From: an uncultured Clostridia bacterium
GTDB lineage: Bacteria; Bacillota; Clostridia; Christensenellales; Aristaeellaceae
Assembly (NCBI GenBank): GCA_934632155.1
Contig: CAKTXZ010000016.1
Coordinates: forward strand, 1 to 54,289
Direction: 5' to 3'
Length of the DNA: 54,289 nucleotides
Shown: positions 24,494 to 32,134 of the stretch, piece by piece
How positions within the stretch are numbered: position 1 is the stretch's first letter
How the letters are laid out: every line of letters starts with the position of its first letter
Notes under the pieces: model-generated
What the model was told of the DNA's origin: nothing
Databases searched by the model: none
Seen by the model: the letters and a program-made list of their open reading frames with translations, nothing else
Made by a program: the position numbers and the translations under genes

Positions 24494-25261
24494 TTATACG
24501 CGCGGCAGGCGCGTTCCCTTCGCCGCGTCCGCCCTGACAAAGCGCTTAAGCGCCGTTATAAACGGAAAATCGCCGTTCGCATCCGCCTGCGACGAGCCCG
24601 CGCAGTGCCCGCCCGGCAGCGCCAGCAGGGATACGGGCGCGTCGGGACAAAAACGCTTGAGGCTGTGGTACATCAGCTCGTTCTGCTGCGGGCGGCAGGG
24701 GATATCCTGCGCATAGTAAATCAACAGCAGCGGCGCCCGCAGCCGCGCGCGGTCGGTATAGCCCAGCGGCGCAGCCTCGTCGATTCGCTCCGCGCGCGTA
24801 TCGACGCCGCGCTGGCGCAGCACGTTGTAATGCGTGGTTTGCTGCGCGCTGTCGGCCACATAGGCCGTTACGCCGTCGGCGTCCGCGCCCGCGTTGCGCA
24901 GCAGCGCGTCGTTGAGCGCCAGCATCATCGTCATATACGCGCCCGCCGACTGCCCGGCGATAATCAGCCGCCCGTTCCCGCCGAATTGGACGGCGCGGCG
25001 CTGCATAAACGCCGCCGCCCACGCCGCGTCCAAGAGAAAGTCGGGGTACGCCGCGCGGGGATACAGGCGATAATCTGCCGTAGCAAAGCCAAAGCCATGC
25101 CGCACGGCGTTTCGCGCCAGCGCGTCGCCGTCCGCGCGGCAGCCGCTCTCCAGCCCGCCGCCATGAAACCACAGCACCGTATCAAAGCCGTCCGTATCGG
25201 GCGCGTAAACGTCCAGCTGCATCCCGCTGGGCGCGTAGACCATATCCTTCGTGATGCGCAC
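24494..25261 (-). CDS. Alpha/beta hydrolase (esterase/lipase, HSL-like)
   Basis: A 255-residue carboxylesterase-type enzyme. The oxyanion motif is VLWFHGGGLESG, the nucleophile elbow LIIAGQSAGAYMTM, the acid probably the Asp of IYYAQDIPCRPQQ, and the His in LPGGHCAGSS. GTG at 25261 is chosen because GGGGAGG lies 8 bases upstream; the frame is open farther but overlaps the amidohydrolase gene. It is 22 bases after that gene, so the two are co-transcribed. Acts on an ester or acyl compound not identifiable from sequence. Confidence 0.82.
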   Translation of the reverse strand: MRITKDMVYAPSGMQLDVYAPDTDGFDTVLWFHGGGLESGCRADGDALARNAVRHGFGFATADYRLYPRAAYPDFLLDAAWAAAFMQRRAVQFGGNGRLIIAGQSAGAYMTMMLALNDALLRNAGADADGVTAYVADSAQQTTHYNVLRQRGVDTRAERIDEAAPLGYTDRARLRAPLLLIYYAQDIPCRPQQNELMYHSLKRFCPDAPVSLLALPGGHCAGSSQADANGDFPFITALKRFVRADAAKGTRLPRV

Positions 25262-25283
25262 GGCGCTTTCCTCCCCTCGCACG

Positions 25284-26882
25284 TCAAACCGGCATCGCCA
25301 TGCCGCTGTGCGCGGCGGCAGCGCTGTCGAGCGCGTCGCCGTCCAGCAGCAGCCGGCCGTTGACGAAAACCTTTTCAATCCCGAACGATTTTGCCTGATC
25401 CGGCGTCGCCGCGCGCAGCGCCGCTTCGTCAAACACGGTCATATCGGCGTAGCATCCCGCGCGCAGGTAGCCGCGGTCATGCAGCATGAAGCGGTCCGCG
25501 CTTGCGCCGGTCATGCGCCGCACCGTGGCGGGCAGGGAATCGCCCAGCCCCAGCGCCGCGTCGCGCAGGAATTTGGGGAAGCAATCGTAAATGGCGGGGT
25601 TCTGCACGCCGTGGTCCTCCACCCACGCATCCGTCATATACAGGCACAGCGGATTTTTTTCAAAATCGTGAATGATTTCGTCCGTCGTGTAGGGGCCCAT
25701 GTTCACGCGCCCGTTGAAGCCGGATTCACGGCAGAGCTGCAGGTACATCTTCAGGTCGCTCACGCCCCGTTCCCGCGCCAGCTGGCGCACGGTCTTGCCC
25801 TCATACTGTTCAAAGCCCGGCCCGATATAGGCGACCTCAATATCCCCAAACCCAAAGCCCAGCAAAATGATCGACGCGCGCACCAGCAGCCTGAGCCGCA
25901 GCCTCGTCAGCGGCCGGGCGCGCTCGGCCTCGCTCATGCCCTGATACCATGCCGGCAAAATCACCGTGATAACCGATACGCCCTTCTTTTCGTTGTAAAT
26001 GTCAAACTGCGCCTGCACGCCCGCCGCACGCATGCGGTTGATGATGGCGATAGCCTCGTCCTTGTCCGCAAAGGTATTGCGTCCCACGAAGATAAGATGC
26101 GAGCATTGCAGCTTCAGCTTCGTCCGCCCGGCGACGCGCGCCATTTCGTCCATCGCCCGCAGCAGGTGCGACCGCCCAAGCAGCTGCGGATACGCCATGG
26201 AAACCTTCGATTCCGCGCCCGGATGCACGGTCAGCGGCTTATCGTATTTCAGGCACAGCGCCGCAACCTTTTTCAATTCCTCCTCGTCGGCGAAGATGCC
26301 GGGGTTATACATCAGCCCCAGCGAAACGCCCGCCGCGCCCTGACGCAGGCTTTCCTCCAGAATTGCCAGCATGCGCGCCTCCTCCTCGGGCGTCAGCCGC
26401 CGGTTTGCGTTCCCGGCCACGCTGGCGCGCGCGGAGCAGTGCCCCGCCAGCACCGCCACGTTGCAGGGCGTGCGATGATCGACCGCCGAAAGGAACGTCT
26501 GCGCGTCGGGGTACACGCCCCGCGTCTGCCCCCGATAGCCGAACAGCCCGCCGCCGATCTTGTCCAGATGCGGCGTATCCTTTTCAAAGGCGATTGCCGA
26601 AAGGCCGCAGTTGCCCGTGACGAAGGACGTGATTCCCTGCCGGATGAAGGGCTCGAAATAGGGGAGATTATTCTCTCGAACAGCAAACCAATCGTTATGC
26701 GAATGCACGTCGATAAAGCCCGGCGCGACCGATTTTCCCCGCAGGTCGATCACGCGCTCCGCCTCCGCGTCGATGCTTGGCGCGACGCGGGCGATCCGCT
26801 CCCCTTGAATCAAAACATCGCCGATATACGGTTTTTCGCCTGTTCCGTCGTACAGCATGGCCTGCCTGAGCAATGTGGTCAT
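25284..26882 (-). CDS. D-aminoacylase / N-acyl-D-amino-acid deacylase family amidohydrolase
   Basis: A 532-residue TIM-barrel metal hydrolase. The HxH ligands are in GFIDVHSHNDWF, the Cys ligand in TGNCGLSAIAF, further His in PLTVHPGAES and LQCSHLIF, and the catalytic Asp in YMTDAWVEDHG. C-terminal AGCYADMTVFDE and FVNGRLLLDG complete the composite domain typical of amidohydrolases. It removes an N-acyl group from D-amino acids or a related amide. ATG at 26882 follows AGGGGGAACGCAAG; the longer open frame upstream has no support. First gene of a three-gene hydrolase operon. Confidence 0.88.
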   Translation of the reverse strand: MTTLLRQAMLYDGTGEKPYIGDVLIQGERIARVAPSIDAEAERVIDLRGKSVAPGFIDVHSHNDWFAVRENNLPYFEPFIRQGITSFVTGNCGLSAIAFEKDTPHLDKIGGGLFGYRGQTRGVYPDAQTFLSAVDHRTPCNVAVLAGHCSARASVAGNANRRLTPEEEARMLAILEESLRQGAAGVSLGLMYNPGIFADEEELKKVAALCLKYDKPLTVHPGAESKVSMAYPQLLGRSHLLRAMDEMARVAGRTKLKLQCSHLIFVGRNTFADKDEAIAIINRMRAAGVQAQFDIYNEKKGVSVITVILPAWYQGMSEAERARPLTRLRLRLLVRASIILLGFGFGDIEVAYIGPGFEQYEGKTVRQLARERGVSDLKMYLQLCRESGFNGRVNMGPYTTDEIIHDFEKNPLCLYMTDAWVEDHGVQNPAIYDCFPKFLRDAALGLGDSLPATVRRMTGASADRFMLHDRGYLRAGCYADMTVFDEAALRAATPDQAKSFGIEKVFVNGRLLLDGDALDSAAAAHSGMAMPV

Positions 26883-27076
26883 CTTGCGTTCCCCCTCTTT
26901 CGTGCGCAGCGTTCTCCGGGCACGACGCGCGCCGGAAGAACGATTCGCGCTTTGGTTCTCCCAAAGCCCGCAGCAAAGCAGGCTTCCCGCCGGGCGGCGG
27001 GAAGCAATCCAACCGTCGCAAACGCGACGCTTTTTCCCCTGCGGCGGCTGCCGCTTCGTGCGGACAGCCTCGCTTC

Positions 27077-27178
27077 TCAGCCGTAAATTCCGCGGATGAT
27101 ATACAACGCCAGCAGCAAAAGCACCAGCGGGCCGACGTTCGCGAGCACCTTGAGCCAGTCCTGCCGCGACATCTTCAT
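27077..27178 (-). CDS. Small single-pass membrane peptide (33 residues)
   Basis: A short frame reading MKMSRQDWLKVLANVGPLVL and on through LLLALYIIRGIYG to TGA. It has a basic/amphipathic N-terminus and a hydrophobic segment of about 15 residues. GGGGGAATTTGC precedes the ATG at 27178 with good spacing. It lies between the histidine kinase gene and the amidohydrolase gene on the same strand, so it may be a leaderless operon member. No known family recognised. Confidence 0.55.
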   Translation of the reverse strand: MKMSRQDWLKVLANVGPLVLLLLALYIIRGIYG

Positions 27179-27371
27179 GCAAATTCCCCCTTCGCGCTCA
27201 GTTATGAGCCTTCAATTCAATCAGGAAGCGTTCACAGGCGCGATTTTGTCAGGCGGTCGGCGAAAAAACGCGCCCCGCGAATGCCGTCGAACGAATCGGC
27301 GCTCACCCCGCAGGGTCGTTTCGATGCCCCGCAACCCGCCCCTGCGCATACAAATGCAGCGCAGCCGGCGT

Positions 27372-28841
27372 TCAATCCCCCTGATGCAGCGGCAGCTCGA
27401 CGGTAAACGTCGCGCCCTTGCCCTCCTCGCTCTCCACGCTGATAGCGCCGCCGTGCAGCAGCACCAGCTGATGCACGATCGACAGGCCCAGCCCCGTGCC
27501 GCCCTTTTCGCGGCTGCGCGCCTTGTCCACGCGGTAAAAGCGGTCGAAGATATGCGGCAGGTTTTCCTTGGGAATGCCCGGGCCGTTATCGGCCACCACC
27601 AGCCGTGCATCGCGGCCCTGCCGCGTAAGCGTCACGCGAATCAACCCGCCGGGCTGCGTGTATTTCACCGCGTTCTCCATCAGGTTATATATCACCTGAT
27701 TCAGCTTGGATTGATCGGCGTAGATATCGCACGGGTCGGAAAGTGAAAGCTGAATCTTCTGCTGCTTCTGGTCGGCAATGGTCTGCAAACGGTGCGCGTT
27801 TTCCTTCACCAGCGTGGCGATGGACAGGTTCTCGCGCGAAAGCTTGACGTTATGCACGTCCATCTGCACCAGCGTGAGCAGGTCGCTGACAATCTTGCTC
27901 AGCCGGTCGATCTCGGCGTCGATATCGGTCAGGAATTCCGTGCGCAGCGCCTTGTCCATATCCGGCTGATAAATCAGCGATTCGATCATGATTTTCATCG
28001 TCGCCAGCGGGGTTTTGAGCTCATGGCTGGCGTTGGATACAAACTGGTTGCGCGATTGATCCAGCGTTTCCAGCTTTTCGGACATGGAATTGAACGCCAG
28101 CGCCAATTGCTTCATTTCGCCGGTCGCGCGTCCGCGCACGCGCGCGGAAAAATCGCCCTTCGCCATGCGCTGAATGCCGCGCATCAGCCCGGCGATAGGG
28201 TTGGTAATCACGCGGGAAAATACCAGCGCGCACAGCAGCGCCACCGCCGCGACCGCCACAAAAATCAGCAGCATCTGATCCTGTAATTGGTAAAGGTTCT
28301 GCATCATTTCCTGCACCGGCGAAACCAGCAGCAGCACGCCGATCAGGTTGGATGCGGAGACCACGCCCGCGGCGCAATAGCCCACCCAGACCGAATTCGC
28401 CCGGCGCGCGAAAAGCAGGCGCGACGTATCCAGCGCCTCGCCTGAATCCAGCTCATGCACGCCGTAATCCACGCTCTGCCCGCGAACCAGAACGTTCGCC
28501 ACCTCCGGGTATTCCAGCCTGGCGCCGTACATTTCGCCGTAGCTGTCCGCCTGCACCTTGCCGTTCTCGTCCAGCAGCAGCACGCGCCCGCCCAATTCGC
28601 CCCCGGCGGCCGAAAGCTGGCTGCGCAAAGCGTCCGCGTCGCTGCGCGCGAGCAGGGGCGAAATGCGCGCGGCCAGCGCTTCCAGATTGACTCTGTCCGT
28701 GCGAATCCGCTGCTCAAATAAATAATCGCCCACCATGCCGCTCAGCGAGCCGGCCATCACATAGAACGACAGCCCGATAATCAACAGGAAGGCGATGAGA
28801 ATTTTCCAGCGGATGGATGCAAAGGGGTTTTTAATCCTTAT
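27372..28841 (-). CDS. Sensor histidine kinase
   Basis: A membrane kinase of about 489 residues. Two transmembrane helices (WKILIAFLLIIGLSFYV and LLIFVAVAAVALLCALVF) flank an extracytoplasmic sensor of about 160 residues. Then come HAMP, the H-box FVSNASHELKTPLATMK, N-box NQVIYNLMENAVKYT, G1 VADNGPGIPKE, F-box FDRFYRVD and G2 GGTGLGLSIV. It overlaps the end of the response-regulator gene. No ATG, GTG or TTG lies at the expected start; ATA at 28841 or ATT at 28835 are the nearest in-frame codons, so the start is uncertain. Confidence 0.88.
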   Translation of the reverse strand: MRIKNPFASIRWKILIAFLLIIGLSFYVMAGSLSGMVGDYLFEQRIRTDRVNLEALAARISPLLARSDADALRSQLSAAGGELGGRVLLLDENGKVQADSYGEMYGARLEYPEVANVLVRGQSVDYGVHELDSGEALDTSRLLFARRANSVWVGYCAAGVVSASNLIGVLLLVSPVQEMMQNLYQLQDQMLLIFVAVAAVALLCALVFSRVITNPIAGLMRGIQRMAKGDFSARVRGRATGEMKQLALAFNSMSEKLETLDQSRNQFVSNASHELKTPLATMKIMIESLIYQPDMDKALRTEFLTDIDAEIDRLSKIVSDLLTLVQMDVHNVKLSRENLSIATLVKENAHRLQTIADQKQQKIQLSLSDPCDIYADQSKLNQVIYNLMENAVKYTQPGGLIRVTLTRQGRDARLVVADNGPGIPKENLPHIFDRFYRVDKARSREKGGTGLGLSIVHQLVLLHGGAISVESEEGKGATFTVELPLHQGD

Positions 28842-29523
28842 CGGTGAAATAGTAGCCCACTCCCCACTTGGTGAAGATGAACTCCGGCTGCGCGGGATTG
28901 CGTTCAATCTTTTCGCGCAGGCGGCGGATATGCACGTCCACCGTGCGCGCATCGCCCATATAGTCGTATTTCCAGACGGTTTCCAGCATCGTTTCCCGGC
29001 TGAACACCTTGCCGCGGTTGGTAATAAACAATTGCAGCAGGTCAAATTCCTTCGCCGTCAGGCGCACTTCCTTGCCGCCCAGCGTAACGGAGCGGTTGAC
29101 GATGTTGACCTCCATATCGTGCACGCGGATGAGCTTTTTTTCTTCGTTCGCGGCGGGCGACCCGGCGCGGCGAAGCACCGTCTTGATGCGCGCCTTGACC
29201 TCCAGAATATTAAACGGCTTGGTCATATAATCGTCCGCGCCGTATTCCAGACCCAGAATCTTGTCCATATCCTCGCCCTTGGCGGTGAGCATCAGAATGG
29301 GCACATTGCTGCTTTCGCGAATACGCTGGCAAACCTGAATGCCGTCCATCTTGGGCAGCATCACGTCCAGCAGCACCAGATCCACCTGCTGCTCAAAAAA
29401 GACCTGCAGAGCCTCCTCGCCGTCGGCGGCGGTGAGAATCTCATAGCCCTCCTGCTCCAGCGTATAGCGCAGCCCCTTGAGAATCAGGGGCTCGTCGTCC
29501 ACCAATAGAATGCGCTTGGCCAC
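28831..29523 (-). CDS. OmpR/PhoB-family response regulator
   Basis: A 230-residue DNA-binding regulator. Receiver domain: RILLVDDEPLILKGL acidic pair, phospho-Asp in LVLLDVMLPKMDG, Thr in LMLTAKGED and Lys in DDYMTKPFN. The C-terminal winged helix includes EVRLTAKEFDLLQLF and DARTVDVHIRRLREKIE. GTG at 29523 follows GGAAGGATGAAACGAA. WalR/PhoP-like in overall form. Cognate kinase is the overlapping downstream gene. Confidence 0.94.
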   Translation of the reverse strand: MAKRILLVDDEPLILKGLRYTLEQEGYEILTAADGEEALQVFFEQQVDLVLLDVMLPKMDGIQVCQRIRESSNVPILMLTAKGEDMDKILGLEYGADDYMTKPFNILEVKARIKTVLRRAGSPAANEEKKLIRVHDMEVNIVNRSVTLGGKEVRLTAKEFDLLQLFITNRGKVFSRETMLETVWKYDYMGDARTVDVHIRRLREKIERNPAQPEFIFTKWGVGYYFTDKD

Positions 29524-29581
29524 TTCGTTTCATCCTTCCTCATCGGGCGGCGGATTGCAGACCGGCCGCCCATCCTGCATT

Positions 29582-29611
29582 ATTTTACACACAAACACCC
29601 CCAAAAATCAA
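29582..29611 (-). promoter_or_regulatory. Probable promoter of the two-component operon
   Basis: Minus-strand TTGATT (29611-29606), 18 bases, TAAAAT (29587-29582), about 60 bases before the regulator start. Confidence 0.5.
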
Positions 29612-29790
29612 GTGCTTCGCAACAATTTCTACATATTTTCGACAAAGCTCCTGCACATTTCTGCAAAATTTGGAAGCGCAGCGCCGTGCGCGCCTTTTTC
29701 GAAATACCTTTTGATCGTTTGGGGTGTCGTCCGGCGGCTGCCTGTCCCGCTTTTCGCCGCCGTGCCTTCGATTCCGCGCCGACCGCCGCG

Positions 29791-29937
29791 CGTCCCTCCC
29801 GCGTCCCTCCCGCGTCCGGCGCGCCTGCTCCCGCGTCGGTCAAAGGATGCGCCCTCCGTCCGCTTCGCGCCAGTCGCCGCGTATCCCTCCCGCGTCCCTC
29901 CTGCGTCCCTCCCGCGTCCGGCGCGCCTGCTCCCGCG
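29791..29937. repeat. Two 45-bp direct repeats built from a 10-bp unit
   Basis: Copies at 29791-29835 and 29893-29937 differ at one base. Each contains GCGTCCCTCC-type 10-bp units followed by GTCCGGCGCGCCTGCTCCCG. They lie in the 480-base gap between the regulator gene and tRNA-fMet, which holds no gene I can support. Confidence 0.8.
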
Positions 29938-30004
29938 CTGGCAGAGGCGAGAATGTCTTTTCGAAATTTTTTCACGCAAACGCCGATTTTTTGGAAAAAT
30001 CCCC

Positions 30005-30033
30005 TTGACAGAATCAGGCGGGCATAGTATAAT
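30005..30033 (+). promoter_or_regulatory. Promoter of the tRNA-Met pair
   Basis: TTGACA at 30005-30010, 17 bases, TATAAT at 30028-30033: a consensus SigA promoter 28 bases before the initiator tRNA. Confidence 0.9.
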
Positions 30034-30061
30034 CATTTTCGCGTCGAAAGTGCGCAAACAT

Positions 30062-30138
<77 letters not shown>

Positions 30139-30141
30139 TTT

Positions 30142-30218
30142 GGCTCCGTAGCTCAGCTGGCTAGAGCATTCGGTTCATACCCGGAGTGTCATCTGTTCGA
30201 ATCAGATCGGAGCCACCA
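30142..30218 (+). tRNA. tRNA-Met (CAT), probably elongator
   Basis: A 77-base cloverleaf with encoded CCA, three bases after the initiator tRNA. The acceptor GGCTCCG/CGGAGCC pairs fully and the anticodon arm is TTCGG TTCATAC CCGGA. The arm resembles elongator tRNA-Met; a lysidine-modified tRNA-Ile2 (CAT) is the alternative. Confidence 0.9.
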
Positions 30219-30279
30219 TTGAAAGCATCCCGTCGAAAGGGTCGGGGGTCATAAGAAAGTAATACCGTATTTTCTCAGG

Positions 30280-30310
30280 AAACGGCGTAGCTTCGGTTAC
30301 GCCGTTTTCT
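30280..30310 (+). terminator. Intrinsic terminator after the tRNA pair
   Basis: AAACGGCGTA and TACGCCGTTT form a perfect 10-bp stem with an 8-base loop, ending in a short T-run. Confidence 0.75.
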
Positions 30311-30438
30311 GTTGCGCTGCGGACGCGATTTGCGTCGTGGGGAAGCGAGGCGGCAAGGACGAATGCGCGCGGCCGGGACGGCGCGGGGGAATGCGTCCCG
30401 GCCGGGGATAAGGCGTGAAAAACGCCGTTCTGCCGCGG

Positions 30439-31326
30439 TCAACGCCGCCGCTCGTCCGGCGCGCCCATGAAAAACAGCGCCAGCGCGCCGGGGCCGACAT
30501 GCGCGCCCGTTACGGGCTCATAGGCAACGCTCAGCACCTTCAGTCCGGCGAATTTTTCGCGCAGCAGGGCGGCCAGCTTCTCCGCTTCGTCCTTGCAGCC
30601 TGCGTAAGCGATGCCTACCGTCTGGCTCAGCGCGTCGGTGATATGAGTGAAAAGCTGCTCGGCCAGCGCGCGCACCGCCGCGGCGCGGCCGCGGCACTTG
30701 CTCCATACGACGATTTTTCCCGCTTCATCCGAGCACAGCAGCGGCTTGATGCTGAGCACCGAGCCGATGATAGCGCTCAAATGCGACACCCGGCCGCTGC
30801 GGCGAAGATGCATCAGATCGTCCACCATAAACACCTGCCGCATGCGGCTGCGCAGGATGCGCAGGCTGTCAATGACGTCGTTCAGGCCATCGCCCGCCGC
30901 GCGCATTTGCGCCGCCGCCAGCGCCAGCAGCCCCTCGCCCAGCGAAGCGCCCAGCGTGTCGAACACCTCGATTTGCCGTTCGGGATGGCGTGCGCGCACT
31001 GCCTGCGCCGCTGCCGTTGCTGCGCCGATCGTGCCGCTGACGCCGGAGGATATGCCGACGTACAGCAGATCCTCGCCCGCGGCGGCGCGCTCCTCCATCG
31101 CCTGTTCAAAAGCGTCCTGATTAATCATGGACGTACTGACGCGCCGCCCTGCGCGCATATTGTTATAATAGGCCAGATCATCAAAGGCGTCCGTATCCGT
31201 GCAGGCCTTCTCTACGCCGTCTTCAATATAAACCAGCGGCAGCGCGTCGATTTGCTTTTCCCGCAGCAGCGCCGTGGGGAGGTTTGCGGAGGTATCGGTT
31301 AAAATGCGGAAGGACACGGATTCCAT
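30439..31326 (-). CDS. DegV family fatty-acid-binding protein
   Basis: A 295-residue two-domain protein. ILTDTSANLPTALL at the start and VSTSMINQDAFEQAM with LLYVGISSGVSGTIGAA carry the Thr/Ser residues that bind a fatty-acid head group; LMHLRRSGRVSHLSAIIGSV is the conserved middle motif. In Gram-positives such proteins (FakB) hand fatty acids to FakA kinase. It is divergent from a DUF1836 regulator gene, with back-to-back promoters between them. Confidence 0.92.
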   Translation of the reverse strand: MESVSFRILTDTSANLPTALLREKQIDALPLVYIEDGVEKACTDTDAFDDLAYYNNMRAGRRVSTSMINQDAFEQAMEERAAAGEDLLYVGISSGVSGTIGAATAAAQAVRARHPERQIEVFDTLGASLGEGLLALAAAQMRAAGDGLNDVIDSLRILRSRMRQVFMVDDLMHLRRSGRVSHLSAIIGSVLSIKPLLCSDEAGKIVVWSKCRGRAAAVRALAEQLFTHITDALSQTVGIAYAGCKDEAEKLAALLREKFAGLKVLSVAYEPVTGAHVGPGALALFFMGAPDERRR

Positions 31327-31352
31327 CGCCTCGCTTTCTAATATATAATATT

Positions 31353-31381
31353 ATTATAAAAAGCTAATGATATTATGTCAA
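31353..31381 (-). promoter_or_regulatory. Promoter of the degV gene
   Basis: Minus-strand TTGACA (31381-31376), 17 bases, TATAAT (31358-31353), a full consensus. Confidence 0.85.
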
Positions 31382-31399
31382 TGACTTTTTGGCAAAATG

Positions 31400-31428
31400 T
31401 TGCTTTTGCGGATTAAAAGTGGTATAAT
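31400..31428 (+). promoter_or_regulatory. Promoter of the DUF1836 gene
   Basis: TTGCTT at 31400-31405, 17 bases, TATAAT at 31423-31428. Only 18 bases separate it from the divergent degV -35. Confidence 0.7.
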
Positions 31429-31462
31429 ATAAACAAACAAGGGGGGAAAGCGGGGAGGGCGC

Positions 31463-32083
31463 ATGGCTTATTCGCAGGCGCTGATTGCCGCCAAGCTGCG
31501 GCGGTGGGAAAAGTATCTGATGGATTTCAACCTTCCATCATGGGATGAGCTGCCGGCCTTTGAATTGTATATCGATCAGGTGGTGGCGCTGGTTGGGCAA
31601 TACCTGAATTTTCTGCCGGCGGACGAGCATGGGAACCCTGCCATTACCGCCAGCACGGTCAACAATTATGTACGTCTCAGGCTGATGCCGCCGCCGCAGA
31701 AAAAGCGCTACGGGCGGCTGCATGTCGTGTATCTGATTATGATCTGTACGCTGAAGCAGAGCATGAGCATGGCGCACATGCAAAAGCTGATTCCGGCCGG
31801 CCTGCCCGAGGACGCGGTGCGCGCGCTGTACGGGCGCTATGCCGCCACGCATAAACGAATGTGCCGGTATTTTGTCTGTCAGGTTCGCGAAAATGCGCAG
31901 GATATTCTGCACAGCGATTCGGAGGAGCCTGCGCTGGTGGATGATTTGCTCTTTGGCACGGCGATTGTGGCGGGCTTTAGCCGCCTGCTGACGGAAAAGA
32001 TTTTGCGTTTGCCCACGCTGGAGGAGGGCGCCGCGCCGCCGGCGCAGACAAGCGGCGACGGCCCGGCCCCGGCGGATTCCTGA
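31463..32083 (+). CDS. DUF1836 domain protein (MerR-like helix-turn-helix)
   Basis: A 206-residue protein. The N-terminal half carries DUF1836: YIDQVVALVGQYLNFL, then a helix-turn-helix-like ITASTVNNYVRLRLMPPPQK and RYGRLHVVYLIMICTLKQSM. The C-terminal tail after residue 180 is Ala/Pro-rich and disordered. ATG at 31463 lies after GGGAGGGCGC. The divergent pairing with degV suggests it regulates that gene, an inference from position. Confidence 0.85.
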   Translation: MAYSQALIAAKLRRWEKYLMDFNLPSWDELPAFELYIDQVVALVGQYLNFLPADEHGNPAITASTVNNYVRLRLMPPPQKKRYGRLHVVYLIMICTLKQSMSMAHMQKLIPAGLPEDAVRALYGRYAATHKRMCRYFVCQVRENAQDILHSDSEEPALVDDLLFGTAIVAGFSRLLTEKILRLPTLEEGAAPPAQTSGDGPAPADS

Positions 32084-32134
32084 CGAAGCGCCGGACGCTG
32101 CAACGACAAGCATGATAGAATGGGAGGATTGACG

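Noticed and set aside
25251..27086. A 611-codon plus-strand frame opposite the amidohydrolase
   Set aside because: The opposite strand encodes a family with all metal ligands; the plus frame shows no recognisable domain.
30142..30218. tRNA-Ile2 with lysidine (CAT)
   Set aside because: The anticodon arm TTCGG-TTCATAC-CCGGA is closer to elongator tRNA-Met, though the alternative cannot be fully excluded.
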